Positions 16,812-26,757 of a stretch of DNA of 64,000 nt are shown one piece after another. A program made the translations under genes and the position numbers. Where the stretch lies: contig NZ_JAOQJG010000003.1 in the NCBI RefSeq assembly GCF_025567365.1, positions 186,001 through 250,000 on the forward strand, given 5' to 3'. Origin of the DNA: Anaerostipes amylophilus. Its GTDB lineage: Bacteria; Bacillota; Clostridia; Lachnospirales; Lachnospiraceae. Position 1 is the first letter of the stretch. Each line of letters begins with the position of its first letter. The notes under the pieces are model-generated. The model saw nothing but the letters and a program-made list of their open reading frames with translations, ran no database searches and was not told the DNA's origin.

Positions 16812-17468
16812 ATGAAAGAAATATTATGCTTCGGAGATTCCAATACATACGGACTCATCCCCGGTACAAATAGAAGATATAACAGAGAAACAAGATGGAC
16901 AGGTATTTTATCAGAGAAGCTTTACGATAAAGGATATAGAATCATTGAAGAAGGATTATGCGGAAGAACCAGTGTGTTTGATGATGCAACAAGAGATGGA
17001 AGGAATGGAGCGAAAGTACTTCCGATGCTTTTAGAAACACACACACCGCTTGATCAGGTGGTTTTAATGCTTGGAACCAATGACTGTAAAATATACAATC
17101 ATGCAAGTGCAGAGCGTATTGGAAAAGGCATCGAAAAATTAATCCAACAGATCAAAAAACATGATCCTACGATCGATATTTTATTAGTATCTCCAATTGA
17201 ACTTGGAGAAGATGTATGGAAACCAGGGTTTGATCCCGAATTTGATCAGCATTCTGTGAAAGTATCCAAACAATTAAAACAGACATATTTAAAGATTGCA
17301 TGGAAATACGGATGTGATTTTCTTGCAGCAAGTGATGTAGCCAAACCAAGTAAGGCAGATATGGAACATATGAATGAAGAAGGACATAAAAACCTTGCAG
17401 AAGCCATCGAATCATTTCTTGTAGAAAAAGAAAGAAATCATTCAAACGACTATGTAAATGTGGTATGA
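16812..17468 (+). CDS. SGNH/GDSL hydrolase
   Basis: 218 aa from ATG 16812. Blocks of the SGNH superfamily are present: FGDSNTYG (block I, nucleophile Ser), GLCGRTS (block II Gly), VVLMLGTNDCK (block III Asn) and a late D...H pair (DMEHMNEEGHKNLA, block V). An esterase or lipase acting on small acyl esters is expected; the precise substrate is unknown. No signal peptide, so it is cytoplasmic. It is the first gene after the consensus promoter and precedes the sulfite/nitrite reductase; one possibility is O-acetyl ester turnover, but this is only a guess. Confidence 0.8.
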   Translation: MKEILCFGDSNTYGLIPGTNRRYNRETRWTGILSEKLYDKGYRIIEEGLCGRTSVFDDATRDGRNGAKVLPMLLETHTPLDQVVLMLGTNDCKIYNHASAERIGKGIEKLIQQIKKHDPTIDILLVSPIELGEDVWKPGFDPEFDQHSVKVSKQLKQTYLKIAWKYGCDFLAASDVAKPSKADMEHMNEEGHKNLAEAIESFLVEKERNHSNDYVNVV

Positions 17469-17509
17469 TAAGACAAATGATACAAAACATTCAGAAAGGA
17501 ATTTTACAT

Positions 17510-19054
17510 ATGGAAACGATCAATCCACAGGAATGGAAAAAAGACCTGCCAGCATTTAAAGAAAAGACAGACCGGTTTTATGCAGGAGAATTAAGTAAAG
17601 CAGATTATAAAGGATTCTCCGGTGGTTACGGAAGCTATGCACAGAAAGATGGAAAAGCAAGCATGATCCGTCTTCGTATGGCGGGTGGTCATTTAACAAA
17701 AGACAAATTAAAATTTATCGCAGACAATATTAAAACATATAACATAGATAAAGTACATTTGACAACATGTCAGGCAATTCAGTTACATAACTTACAGCCA
17801 GAAGCAATCTATGGAATCATGGAAGGTGGATTAGATCATGGCATTGTAACAATGGGTGGTGGTGGAGATTTTCCACGAAATGTTACTGTATCTCCATTAT
17901 CCGGTGTGCAGAAAGGAGAATATTTTAACGTTCTTCCTTATGCAGAAGCAGCTGGAGAGTATTTAATGACATTTATTAAAAAAGAAGTCATGCCAAGAAA
18001 GTTAAAAGTTGGATTCTCAAATGGACCAGCGAATGAGACACATGCAACATTCCGTGATCTTGGATTTGTGGCAAGAGAAGATGGAAACTTTGATGTTTAC
18101 AGTGCCGGTGGACTTGGCAATAATGCAAGATTTGGACTGAAAGTTGCTGAGAATGTAAAACCAGAGAAGATCCTTTATTATATCTGTGCAATGCGAGAGA
18201 CATTTATCGCACATGGAAATTACAAACAGCGTGGAAGAGCCAGAACTCGCTATATGCAGGAAACTTTAGGAGAAGAAGGATATATCAAAGCATTCCATGA
18301 GAAATTAGATGAAGTTTTCGCATCTGGACAGGATTTAGATCTTCATGTAGAGATTCCTGAAGTAACAAAACAAGGAGATGAAAGTAAAGCAGAAGGAAAA
18401 CGTGTGATCGAGCAGAAACAAGAAGGATTATATGCAGTTGCTTATCATCCATTTGGTGGCTGTCCAAAACCTGAGAAATTAGGTCAGATCTATGATGTGA
18501 TCAAAGATATGGATGAGGTAGAAGCACGGATCTCTCCAGATGAGACGATGTATATCATTAATCTGACTGGAGATGAAGCAAAGAAAGTTTTAGAAGTCAC
18601 AAATGACGGTGCAGAAACATTGTTTGAGACATCGGTATCCTGTATCGGGGCAACAATCTGTCAGGTTGGATTAAGAGATTCTCAAGGACTGTTACACAAA
18701 GTGATCAAAGCAGAAAGAGAAGCCGGATTAAAAGATGGATCATTACCAAAGATTCATATTTCCGGATGTATGTCTTCTTGTGGAACACACCAGATCGGAG
18801 AGATCGGATTCCACGGAAGTATGAAAGTGATTGATAAAGTTGCTCATTCTGCATTTGTTCTTCATATCAATGGATCTGATTATCAGGGCAAAGAGGTTAT
18901 GGGAGAAGAAGTAGGAACCATCCTTGAAGAAGATATTCCAAAATTCCTTGTAAAATTAGGACATACCGTTGAGAGCGAAGGACTTGATTATGCACAGTGG
19001 AATGCAAAACATCCAGAAGGTATCAAGGAAATCGCAAAAGAATATTTACAATAA
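17510..19054 (+). CDS. Siroheme-dependent sulfite/nitrite reductase
   Basis: 514 aa from ATG 17510 (AGAAAGGAA precedes it; the earlier in-frame ATG at 17465 overlaps the SGNH gene and lacks a site). Two ferredoxin-like half domains and two [4Fe-4S]/siroheme domains. The cluster-binding Cys are in SCIGATICQVG and SGCMSSCGTHQIG, the CxxxxxC...CxxxC pattern of siroheme reductases. It reduces sulfite to sulfide or nitrite to ammonia with six electrons; all genes for making siroheme follow directly. The metY gene at the window start suggests sulfide use, so sulfite is favoured. Confidence 0.88.
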   Translation: METINPQEWKKDLPAFKEKTDRFYAGELSKADYKGFSGGYGSYAQKDGKASMIRLRMAGGHLTKDKLKFIADNIKTYNIDKVHLTTCQAIQLHNLQPEAIYGIMEGGLDHGIVTMGGGGDFPRNVTVSPLSGVQKGEYFNVLPYAEAAGEYLMTFIKKEVMPRKLKVGFSNGPANETHATFRDLGFVAREDGNFDVYSAGGLGNNARFGLKVAENVKPEKILYYICAMRETFIAHGNYKQRGRARTRYMQETLGEEGYIKAFHEKLDEVFASGQDLDLHVEIPEVTKQGDESKAEGKRVIEQKQEGLYAVAYHPFGGCPKPEKLGQIYDVIKDMDEVEARISPDETMYIINLTGDEAKKVLEVTNDGAETLFETSVSCIGATICQVGLRDSQGLLHKVIKAEREAGLKDGSLPKIHISGCMSSCGTHQIGEIGFHGSMKVIDKVAHSAFVLHINGSDYQGKEVMGEEVGTILEEDIPKFLVKLGHTVESEGLDYAQWNAKHPEGIKEIAKEYLQ

Positions 19055-19066
19055 CAGGTAGAAGCA

Positions 19067-19705
19067 ATGGTATATTTTCCAATGTTTGTACAACTAAAGA
19101 ATAAAAAATGTCTCGTGATCGGTGGTGGCAGGATTGCGCTTCGTAAGATCGAAGTCTTAAAAGATTTTGAAGCGGATGTTACCGTGATCGCACCAGAGAT
19201 GATACCCCAGATTCGGCAGATCGATAAGATCCGCCGAATCTTTCGAACATTTATGGAGGAAGATTTCAAAGAAGCAGAGCTTGTGGTTGCAGCAACCAAT
19301 GATCCAAAGGTAAACAGTGAGATCAGCAAGATCTGTATGCAAAGAAAGATTCCGGTCAATGCAGTTGATCAGAAAGAAGATTGCAGCTTTATTTTTCCAT
19401 CCTATGTAAAAGAAGGAGAAGTAGTTGCGGCGTTTTCAAGTGGTGGTCAAAGCCCTATGATCACGCAATATTTAAAGGAAAAGATTAAACCAAATCTGAC
19501 GGAAGAATTAGGACAGATCGCACAGATCTTAGGAAGTTTGAGAGCGTTTGCAAAATCATGTATTGCCACAGAACAGCAGCGCAAGGAATTTTATAAAGAA
19601 TTATTACAAATCGGATTAAAAGATATTGATTCACTAGAAGAACAACGAATCAATGAAATCATTCAAAAATATACAAAAAATCAGAGTGAAATCGAGGAAC
19701 AGTAA
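19067..19705 (+). CDS. Precorrin-2 dehydrogenase / sirohydrochlorin ferrochelatase
   Basis: 212 aa, the length of Met8/SirC/YlnF-type proteins. N-terminal NAD(P) motif CLVIGGGRIALRKIEVL, then NDPKVNSEISKIC and the central FIFPSYVKEGEVVAAFSSGGQSPMI. It oxidises precorrin-2 to sirohydrochlorin and may also insert iron to give siroheme, since no separate SirB-type chelatase is in the operon. Begins 12 bp after the sulfite reductase gene. Confidence 0.88.
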   Translation: MVYFPMFVQLKNKKCLVIGGGRIALRKIEVLKDFEADVTVIAPEMIPQIRQIDKIRRIFRTFMEEDFKEAELVVAATNDPKVNSEISKICMQRKIPVNAVDQKEDCSFIFPSYVKEGEVVAAFSSGGQSPMITQYLKEKIKPNLTEELGQIAQILGSLRAFAKSCIATEQQRKEFYKELLQIGLKDIDSLEEQRINEIIQKYTKNQSEIEEQ

Positions 19706-19706
19706 A

Positions 19707-20678
19707 ATGGAACGTACAAGAAGATTAAGAACAAGTAATTATATGAGAGATATGGTGAGAGAAAACCATGTAAGAATTGATGAACTGATCTATCCGATCT
19801 TTGTCACAGAAGGAGAAGATATCAAGCATCCAGTAGAATCCATGTCAGGAATTTACCAGTATTCGCTAGACCGCCTGCCAGAAGAAATTAACAGAATTAA
19901 AGAAGCAGGGATCAAAGCAATTTTAATCTTTGGAATCCCAGATCACAAAGATGAAGTCGGAAGTGGTGCATACGCTGAAGATGGAATTGTACCAAAAGCA
20001 ATCCGTCAGATTAAGAAAGAATACGAAGAACTGATCATCATTGCAGATGTATGTCTTTGCGAATATACTTCTCATGGACATTGCGGTCTCGTGAAAGATG
20101 GCGTGATCTTAAACGACGAAACACTGCCACTTCTTGCAAAAGCATCTATAAGTTATGCAAAAGCAGGAGCAGATATCATTGCACCAAGTGATATGATGGA
20201 TCTTCGAGTAAAAGCGATTCGTGAAGCTTTAGATGAAGCAGGTTTTGTATACACACCAATCATGTCTTACAGTGCTAAGTTCGCGTCAGGATATTATGGA
20301 CCATTTCGTGATGCAGCACACTCCGCACCAGGATTTGGAGACCGAAAGACATACCAGATGGACCCAGCCAATGGACAGGAAGCGATGCGCGAGATCGGGG
20401 AAGATATCGAAGAAGGTGCAGACCTTATTATTGCAAAACCAGCACTTGCCTATATGGATATTATGAAAGAAGCATCCATGAAATATAATATTCCAATCGT
20501 TGCATATAATGTAAGCGGTGAGTATGCCATGGTAAAAGCAGCTGCAGCCAATGGATGGATCGATGAGAAAAAGATCGTTATGGAAAATATGGTTGGATTA
20601 AAACGTGCCGGTGCAAAGATGATCATTACTTATCATGCATTAGATGTTGCAAAATGGCTGAAAGAAGAGGAAAGATAA
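19707..20678 (+). CDS. hemB: Delta-aminolevulinic acid dehydratase (porphobilinogen synthase)
   Basis: 323 aa from ATG 19707, one base after the preceding stop; the longer frame to 19653 overlaps sirC-like sequence. Signature DVCLCEYTSHGHCGLV contains the metal-binding Cys, and the Schiff-base lysines lie in MSYSAKFASGYYGPFRDA and IAYNVSGEYAMVKAA regions (second Lys in VKAAA). Condenses two 5-aminolevulinate molecules into porphobilinogen. Normal length for HemB. Confidence 0.96.
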   Translation: MERTRRLRTSNYMRDMVRENHVRIDELIYPIFVTEGEDIKHPVESMSGIYQYSLDRLPEEINRIKEAGIKAILIFGIPDHKDEVGSGAYAEDGIVPKAIRQIKKEYEELIIIADVCLCEYTSHGHCGLVKDGVILNDETLPLLAKASISYAKAGADIIAPSDMMDLRVKAIREALDEAGFVYTPIMSYSAKFASGYYGPFRDAAHSAPGFGDRKTYQMDPANGQEAMREIGEDIEEGADLIIAKPALAYMDIMKEASMKYNIPIVAYNVSGEYAMVKAAAANGWIDEKKIVMENMVGLKRAGAKMIITYHALDVAKWLKEEER

Positions 20679-21962
20679 ATGAGTGATACAAGATCAAAAG
20701 AGTTATATGAACGAGCAAAAGTACACATTCCAGGTGGGGTTAATAGTCCAGTCCGTGCATTTCGTGCGGTAAACAGAACTCCAAGATTTATGGAATCAGC
20801 AAAAGGGGATCGAATCATTGATGCCGATGGAAATGAATACATTGATTATGTATGTTCCTGGGGACCTGGAATCTTAGGACATGCTCATCCACAGGTCATT
20901 CAAAAGGTTATGGAATCTTGCAAAAACGGATTAACCTTTGGAGCACCAACAGAGAAGGAAGTAATTTTGGCGGAATTGATCAGTGAACTCATTCCATCCA
21001 TGGAGGTAAGCCGTTTGGTAAGTTCAGGAACAGAAGCTGTCATGAGTGCGATCCGTGCAGCCAGAGGGTTCACAGGAAGAGATAAGATCATCAAATTCCG
21101 CGGATGTTATCATGGACATTCCGACAGTTTGCTAGTAAAAGCAGGTTCTGGGGCATTAACAACATCCGTTCCAGACAGTGCCGGAGTTCCAAAAGACGAT
21201 ACAAAGAATACATTAGTTGCAGAATATAATGATAAAGATTCTGTAGAGAAATTATTTAAAGAAAATAAAAATGAGATTGCAGCAGTCATTGTAGAACCTG
21301 TTGCAGCGAACATGGGATTAGTACTTCCAGAAGAAGGATTTCTTGAATTTTTACGAGAGATCACAAAAGATCACGATTCTTTACTGATCTTTGATGAAGT
21401 GATCACAGGTTTCCGACTGTCTCTTGGAGGAGCACAGCAGTATTACAATATCAAGCCAGATATCACAACACTTGGGAAGATTGTTGGTGGCGGAATGCCA
21501 ATCGGTGCTTACGGTGGAAGAAGAGAGATCATGCAGATGATCTCCCCAGATGGACCAGTTTATCAGGCAGGAACTTTATCAGGGAATCCAGTTGCAACAA
21601 CCGCAGGTATTGAAACATTAAATATCTTAAAAGATGATCCACAGATTTATGAAAGACTGGAAAATAAAACAAAGAAACTTGCAAATGCAGCAAGACAGGC
21701 AGGAAATGGACATGTTTGTGTGAATCAGATCGGTTCTTTGATGAGTGTTTTCTTTACAGATCAGAAAGTCAGAGATTTTGAAAGTGCTGTGACATCTAAT
21801 ACGGAACAATATGCAGATTATTTTGGATATTTATTAGATCGTGGAATTTATATTGCACCATCTCAGTTTGAAACAATGTTTATCTCTGATGCACATACCG
21901 AAGAAGATATTGAGAAAACGTGTAAACTTGCAGGAGAAGCTTTATGCAATTTGGACTTCTAG
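20679..21962 (+). CDS. hemL: Glutamate-1-semialdehyde 2,1-aminomutase
   Basis: 427 aa. Class III PLP fold with HemL features: PGGVNSPVRAF, SSGTEAVMSAIRAARG, LIFDEVITGFR and the PLP lysine in TTLGKIVGGGMPIGAYGG. It converts glutamate-1-semialdehyde to 5-aminolevulinate. Starts on the base after the hemB stop and overlaps hemA by 19 bases, so translation is coupled. Confidence 0.96.
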   Translation: MSDTRSKELYERAKVHIPGGVNSPVRAFRAVNRTPRFMESAKGDRIIDADGNEYIDYVCSWGPGILGHAHPQVIQKVMESCKNGLTFGAPTEKEVILAELISELIPSMEVSRLVSSGTEAVMSAIRAARGFTGRDKIIKFRGCYHGHSDSLLVKAGSGALTTSVPDSAGVPKDDTKNTLVAEYNDKDSVEKLFKENKNEIAAVIVEPVAANMGLVLPEEGFLEFLREITKDHDSLLIFDEVITGFRLSLGGAQQYYNIKPDITTLGKIVGGGMPIGAYGGRREIMQMISPDGPVYQAGTLSGNPVATTAGIETLNILKDDPQIYERLENKTKKLANAARQAGNGHVCVNQIGSLMSVFFTDQKVRDFESAVTSNTEQYADYFGYLLDRGIYIAPSQFETMFISDAHTEEDIEKTCKLAGEALCNLDF

Positions 21963-23194
21963 GAATCGATTACAAAAATGCAGATCTTGCCGTTCGTGAT
22001 GAGATTTCATTTACAGATCAGAAAAAGATGGAATTTTTCCGTAAAGCAGAAGAAAATGGAATTGAACAAGTCATGATCTTATCAACTTGTAACCGCAGTG
22101 AGATCTACTATTTTTATGAAAAGGAATCACAGGTAAAAGCAATACAAGATATCTATTGCGATATGTTTGAGAAAGTGCAGATTAGGCAATATATTAGACA
22201 TTGCGAAGAAGACAAAGCTGTTTCTTATCTGTTTCGAGTCACAGCGGGTCTAGAGTCCATGGTACTAGGAGAAGACCAGATTCTTGGACAAGTAAAAGAT
22301 GCCTTAGATTTTTCGAGAACAATGGGATTTAGCAAAAAAGAATTAAATAAAGTTGTAAGAGATGCAGTAACCTGTGCAAAAAAGGTAAAGACTACGTTTA
22401 AAATGAGCGAAAAACCAGTATCTGTTGGTTATATAGGAATCCTTGAAGTTGAAAAAACATGCATGATCAAAGGAAAAACGATTTTGGTGATCGGAAGTGG
22501 AGATACCGCAGTTCTTGCTCTTCGTTATCTATATGAATACGAGGCAGGAAAGATTTATTTATGTAGCAGAACACTGGCACATGCAGGAAATGTTCAGAAA
22601 GAATTTGAAGAAATTGAGATCATTTCATATGAACAAAGATATGAGGTCATGAAACGATGTGATATCGTAGTTTCTGCAACATCAGCACCACATGTGGTTG
22701 TAAAAGAAGAATGTTTTACACCAGAAAAATCTGTTACATTTTTAGACCTTGCAACGCCAAGAGACATCGATCCAAAACTTTCAGATGACCCAAAGGTAAA
22801 TCTGATCAACTTGGATACGATCAAAGAAATATCTAAAGCTAATCAGTCAGAACGGGAAGAACTTTGTAGAGAAAGTTTTACGATGATCGAGAAGGAAAAA
22901 GAAGAAACGATCAAGTGGTTATTTCAAGTTCCAATGGAAGAAACAATCCGTTCCCTTCAGGAAAAATGCACAGAAATCGTGGAAGACAGCTACTCCTATT
23001 TATCAAGAAAAATGGATCTTGGGACAAGAGAACAGAAGTTATTGAAGAAAGTATTAAATGCATCTTTGCAGCGAATGATCAAAGAACCGATTCAGGAATT
23101 AAAACATTTAGAGACAAGGAAAGAACAGGCAGATTATAAAAAGATGGTAGAACAGCTTTTTGGAATTGACACAAAGAAAGGAACCGATCTATGA
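21944..23194 (+). CDS. hemA: Glutamyl-tRNA reductase
   Basis: 416 aa. N-terminal catalytic domain with active-site Cys in LSTCNRSEIYYF, substrate loop ESMVLGEDQILGQVKDA, NADP domain VIGSGDTAVLALRYL, and a helical dimerisation tail. First step of the C5 pathway from glutamyl-tRNA(Glu). Together with hemL, hemB, the fusion gene and the SirC-like gene, the operon encodes the whole route to siroheme. Confidence 0.95.
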   Translation: MQFGLLGIDYKNADLAVRDEISFTDQKKMEFFRKAEENGIEQVMILSTCNRSEIYYFYEKESQVKAIQDIYCDMFEKVQIRQYIRHCEEDKAVSYLFRVTAGLESMVLGEDQILGQVKDALDFSRTMGFSKKELNKVVRDAVTCAKKVKTTFKMSEKPVSVGYIGILEVEKTCMIKGKTILVIGSGDTAVLALRYLYEYEAGKIYLCSRTLAHAGNVQKEFEEIEIISYEQRYEVMKRCDIVVSATSAPHVVVKEECFTPEKSVTFLDLATPRDIDPKLSDDPKVNLINLDTIKEISKANQSEREELCRESFTMIEKEKEETIKWLFQVPMEETIRSLQEKCTEIVEDSYSYLSRKMDLGTREQKLLKKVLNASLQRMIKEPIQELKHLETRKEQADYKKMVEQLFGIDTKKGTDL

Positions 23195-25536
23195 AATATA
23201 TCATTGGCTCAAGAGGATCACGTCTTGCATTAATTCAGACAAAGTATGTACAGGAGAAATTGGCAAAGGCATATCCAGAGCATTCTTTTGAAATTGAAGT
23301 GATTAAAACAAAGGGTGATAAAATTCAGAATAAACCATTAGATAAGATTGGTGGAAAAGGACTGTTTGTGAAAGAAATCGAAGAAAAAATCATTTCCGGG
23401 GAGATTCATATGGGCGTTCACAGTATGAAAGATATGCCGTCAACTCCAGCGAAAGGGCTTGTTTTCACAAAATCATGGAAAAGGGAAGATCCAAGAGATG
23501 TACTAATCCTTCGAACAGCATCCAACCTTTCTGATTTAAGAAAAGGAGCAGTGATCGGAACTGGAAGTAAACGACGTGCGTTTCAGCTGCTAAAACAAAG
23601 ACCAGATCTTAAGATCGTCAATATCCGTGGAAATGTCGATACAAGACTTCGGAAAATGGAAGAACAAGAATTAGATGGAATCATTCTTGCGGCAGCAGGA
23701 CTGAAACGACTTGGAATGCAAGATGTGATCACACAATATCTGGAACCAGAAGAAATGATCTCAGCACCTGCACAGGGAGTTCTTGCGTTGGAAGTCAGAG
23801 AAGATCAGAAAGAATTACAACAGATGTTAGATGTATTTTCGGACGAAGAAACTATGAACGAGGTATGTGCAGAACGAAATTTCTTAGAACAAATGGGTGG
23901 AAGCTGTCATACCCCGGCAGGTGCCAGATGTCAGAAGACAAACGATGGATACCGATTAGATGCGATGTTTGGAAATGAAGATGGAAACAAACAGGCATAC
24001 ACGAAAGTTTATGGGACTGACCCTGAAACTTTAGCAAAAACAGCCGTAAAAAATATAAAAAAACAGTTGGAAGGAATTGTCTATTTGATCGGTGCAGGAC
24101 CAGGAGATCCGGAACTTATCACAGTCAAAGGAAAAGAGATATTAAAAAAAGCAGACTGCGTGATTTATGACAGGCTTATTCCACAGGAACTATTAGATGA
24201 GACAAAAGCTGGCTGTGAGTGTATCTATGTTGGAAAAGAAAATCATCATCATACAATGAAACAAGAACAGATCAATGAATTGTTAGCAGAGAAAGCATTG
24301 CAATATGATATTGTAGTTCGTTTAAAAGGTGGCGATCCATTTGTCTTTGGACGAGGTGGGGAAGAAGCTATTTATTTAGCGAATCAGGAAATTCACTGCG
24401 AAGTCATTCCTGGAATCAGTTCCTGTATCGCAGCCGCAGAACTTGCTGGAATCCCAGTCACACACAGAGGAATCTCCAAAGGATTTCGCGTTGTGACAGC
24501 ACATGATTGTAGAAATCAGCTGTCTGATCTTAATTTTGCTTCTATGGCAAAGTCAGAAGAGACATTAGTATTCTTAATGGGACTTACAAAATTAGAAGAG
24601 ATCACAACCAATTTATTAAAAAAAGGAATGAATGAAAATACACCTGTTGTAGTCATTTCAAATGCGGCATCAGCAAAACAAAAAACATGTACTGCAACAT
24701 TAAATACGATTCAGGAAAAAGCAGATCAGGAAAAGCTTTCATCACCAGCTGTTATTGTTGTAGGAGATGTTGTGAAACTTCAAAAAGAGATTCAAAAACC
24801 AGAAGATACAATTTGGCATTTGGTCACAAAGGTAGGTGATCAGCCATCAAAATTAGCACAGTTATTAAAAGATCATGGATATAAGATCAAAGAATTTCAA
24901 ACAGGAGAGATCTCTTATAAAAAGAATCTGATTTCTAAGGAAGAATTAGCGAAAGTTACTTATCTTATTTTTACAAGCAGATATGGAGTTCATGGGTTTA
25001 TGAAACAGATGAAAGCTGCTAATCTGGATCTAAGAAATCTTTATGATAAAAAGATAGTTGTCGTTGGAGAGAAAACGAAAGATGTTTTAATGGAATATGG
25101 AATTGTTGCAGATTTTATGCCGAAAGAAGCAGGAGAAGTCTATCTTTGCAAACTTATGAAACAGGAAGTAAATAAAGATGATGTCATTTGGTATTGTAAA
25201 GGAATATCTGGTGGAGAAATACTAAAAGAAACACTTGAATCAGTTTGCCAGATAAAAGAAAAGATCATGTATGAAAATAAGAAAGTGATCTTTGATGTCC
25301 ACCTACAGATCAAAGATATTAAAAGTATTTCATTTACTTGTGCGTCTTCCGTTCGAAGATTTTTTGATCAGATAAAAAAAGAAGAAATAAAGGAATGGAT
25401 AGAAAACATTCCATGCATCAGTATCGGAGAAAAGACAACAAAACAATTAAAGAAAGTTGGAGTAAAACATATTTTAGAAGCCAAAGATACAACATATTTA
25501 TCAATGTTTGATAAAATCAAGGAATCTATGTTATAA
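23191..25536 (+). CDS. HemC-CobA-HemD triple fusion
   Basis: 781 aa, three enzymes in one chain. Residues 1 to about 288: porphobilinogen deaminase (GSRGSRLALIQTKYV, GTGSKRRAFQL, dipyrromethane Cys in MGGSCHTPAGA near residue 238). Residues about 290-535: uroporphyrinogen-III C-methyltransferase (LIGAGPGDPELITVKG, LKGGDPFVFGRGGEEA, VIPGISSCIAA). Residues about 536-781: uroporphyrinogen-III synthase, the least conserved part (IFTSRYGVHGF, SFTCASSVRRF). It would carry porphobilinogen to precorrin-2. Overlaps hemA by 4 bases (ATGA). HemC and CobA are certain; HemD is supported by position and the SS motif. Confidence 0.93.
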   Translation: MKYIIGSRGSRLALIQTKYVQEKLAKAYPEHSFEIEVIKTKGDKIQNKPLDKIGGKGLFVKEIEEKIISGEIHMGVHSMKDMPSTPAKGLVFTKSWKREDPRDVLILRTASNLSDLRKGAVIGTGSKRRAFQLLKQRPDLKIVNIRGNVDTRLRKMEEQELDGIILAAAGLKRLGMQDVITQYLEPEEMISAPAQGVLALEVREDQKELQQMLDVFSDEETMNEVCAERNFLEQMGGSCHTPAGARCQKTNDGYRLDAMFGNEDGNKQAYTKVYGTDPETLAKTAVKNIKKQLEGIVYLIGAGPGDPELITVKGKEILKKADCVIYDRLIPQELLDETKAGCECIYVGKENHHHTMKQEQINELLAEKALQYDIVVRLKGGDPFVFGRGGEEAIYLANQEIHCEVIPGISSCIAAAELAGIPVTHRGISKGFRVVTAHDCRNQLSDLNFASMAKSEETLVFLMGLTKLEEITTNLLKKGMNENTPVVVISNAASAKQKTCTATLNTIQEKADQEKLSSPAVIVVGDVVKLQKEIQKPEDTIWHLVTKVGDQPSKLAQLLKDHGYKIKEFQTGEISYKKNLISKEELAKVTYLIFTSRYGVHGFMKQMKAANLDLRNLYDKKIVVVGEKTKDVLMEYGIVADFMPKEAGEVYLCKLMKQEVNKDDVIWYCKGISGGEILKETLESVCQIKEKIMYENKKVIFDVHLQIKDIKSISFTCASSVRRFFDQIKKEEIKEWIENIPCISIGEKTTKQLKKVGVKHILEAKDTTYLSMFDKIKESML

Positions 25537-25540
25537 TAGC

Positions 25541-25578
25541 AAAATGCCAGAGATCAAATGATGGAACGCTGGCATTTT
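25541..25578 (+). terminator. Hairpin after the siroheme operon
   Basis: Perfect 10-bp arms aaaatgccag / ctggcatttt (25541-25550, 25569-25578). The T-run is short, so termination may be partial. Confidence 0.65.
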
Positions 25579-25609
25579 AAATGAAAAAGAAAGGCAGAAT
25601 TAAATCATT

Positions 25610-26146
25610 ATGGGATTTGAATTTCAGATGTTAGACGGACTTCAGACGATCCATACTTCATTCCTAGATACATTTATGATATCAATCACCAAACTTGGAG
25701 ATGCAGGAATCGTGTGGATCATTTTGACAGTTATTTTATTACTGATACCAAAAACAAGAAAAGCAGGAGGATACATGGCAGTGGCATTGATCGCTGATCT
25801 GATCATTTGCAATGTGATCATAAAACCGATCGTTGCAAGACCAAGGCCTTATAGTATCAATAAAACGGTACAGTTACTGGTTACACCATTGAAGGATTAT
25901 TCTTTTCCATCCGGTCATACCGCAGCATCGTTTGCATCAGTCAGTGCACTTTATTTTGCAGGAAAAAAGAAAGTGGCAGCAGGGGCTTTGATATTATCTA
26001 TTTTCATCGCTTTTTCAAGATTGTATTTATATGTTCATTACCCAACGGATGTTTTAGGTGGATTGATCATTGGATTATTATGTGGATGGATCGCAGATGT
26101 GATCATTAAAAAGATTGCAGAAAGAAAAGCAAAAGTAAAGGCGTAG
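25610..26146 (+). CDS. PAP2-type membrane phosphatase
   Basis: 178 aa with about five membrane helices. All three phosphatase motifs are present: KPIVARPRP (motif 1), FPSGHTAASFAS (motif 2, catalytic His) and SRLYLYVHYPTDVLGG (motif 3, nucleophile His and Asp). Family members dephosphorylate undecaprenyl pyrophosphate or lipid phosphates on the outer membrane face; the substrate here is undetermined. AAAGGCAG precedes the ATG. Confidence 0.88.
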   Translation: MGFEFQMLDGLQTIHTSFLDTFMISITKLGDAGIVWIILTVILLLIPKTRKAGGYMAVALIADLIICNVIIKPIVARPRPYSINKTVQLLVTPLKDYSFPSGHTAASFASVSALYFAGKKKVAAGALILSIFIAFSRLYLYVHYPTDVLGGLIIGLLCGWIADVIIKKIAERKAKVKA

Positions 26147-26310
26147 ATTTTGTACTAAATCAGATTCAAGTTGAATAAATTGGAATTAAAGTATATAATA
26201 GCTTTATAAACGGCATGGAAAATACAATATACATATTGTTTATACAATCTGATAATAATCACATCAAGAGTTAACATAAAGATCAGACAATTAAAAAGAA
26301 GGAGAGCATT

Positions 26311-26532
26311 ATGAAAACAAAAATCGAAGTGCAGTTTCAGGAACGTAATGTGGATGTAAAAGACACAGAGAAACTTGTTAAAGAAGATTTAAAAGCAAGT
26401 GGTGTTAAAATGAACACAATTGCAAACTTAGATATTTACTATCAACCTGCGCAAGGTGATATCTATTACGTTGCAACAACAAAAGACGGCAAAGAGATCA
26501 GTAACGAAGAAGCATTAAAGATCGAAGAATAA
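26311..26532 (+). CDS. DUF6465-type small protein
   Basis: 73 aa, acidic and soluble. The pattern TKIEVQFQERNVDVKDTEKL, ...LDIYYQPAQGDIYYVATTKDG resembles the DUF6465 family of short clostridial proteins of unknown function. AAGGAGAG gives a strong ribosome site. Monocistronic: a 160-bp gap precedes it and a long terminator follows. Confidence 0.65.
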   Translation: MKTKIEVQFQERNVDVKDTEKLVKEDLKASGVKMNTIANLDIYYQPAQGDIYYVATTKDGKEISNEEALKIEE

Positions 26533-26582
26533 ACTACATATTCATAATACATGCCAAAAAATTAAATTCTAATTATAAAAGT

Positions 26583-26650
26583 AAAAACCATTTAATAAAT
26601 CTTGCAAAGACGAATTTGCGGATGATTCTATTAAGTGGTTTTTATTTTTT
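26583..26650 (+). terminator. Long-stem terminator
   Basis: aaaaaccatttaataaatc (26583-26601) pairs with gattctattaagtggttttt (26623-26642), with an inner ttgcaaa/tttgcgg extension and a TTTTTT tail. Confidence 0.85.
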
Positions 26651-26694
26651 AATTTTTGGAGATACTAAATGAAATACAGACATTTAACACGTGC

Positions 26695-26723
26695 TTGACA
26701 AGCAGACAAAGCTTCTATATTCT
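26695..26723 (+). promoter_or_regulatory. Promoter of the MATE gene
   Basis: TTGACA at 26695-26700, 17-bp spacer, TATTCT at 26718-26723 (TATATT two bases earlier is an alternative). May also drive selD. Confidence 0.65.
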
Positions 26724-26757
26724 ATTATGAGGAAATGAAAAGAACAGGAGAAAAAGA

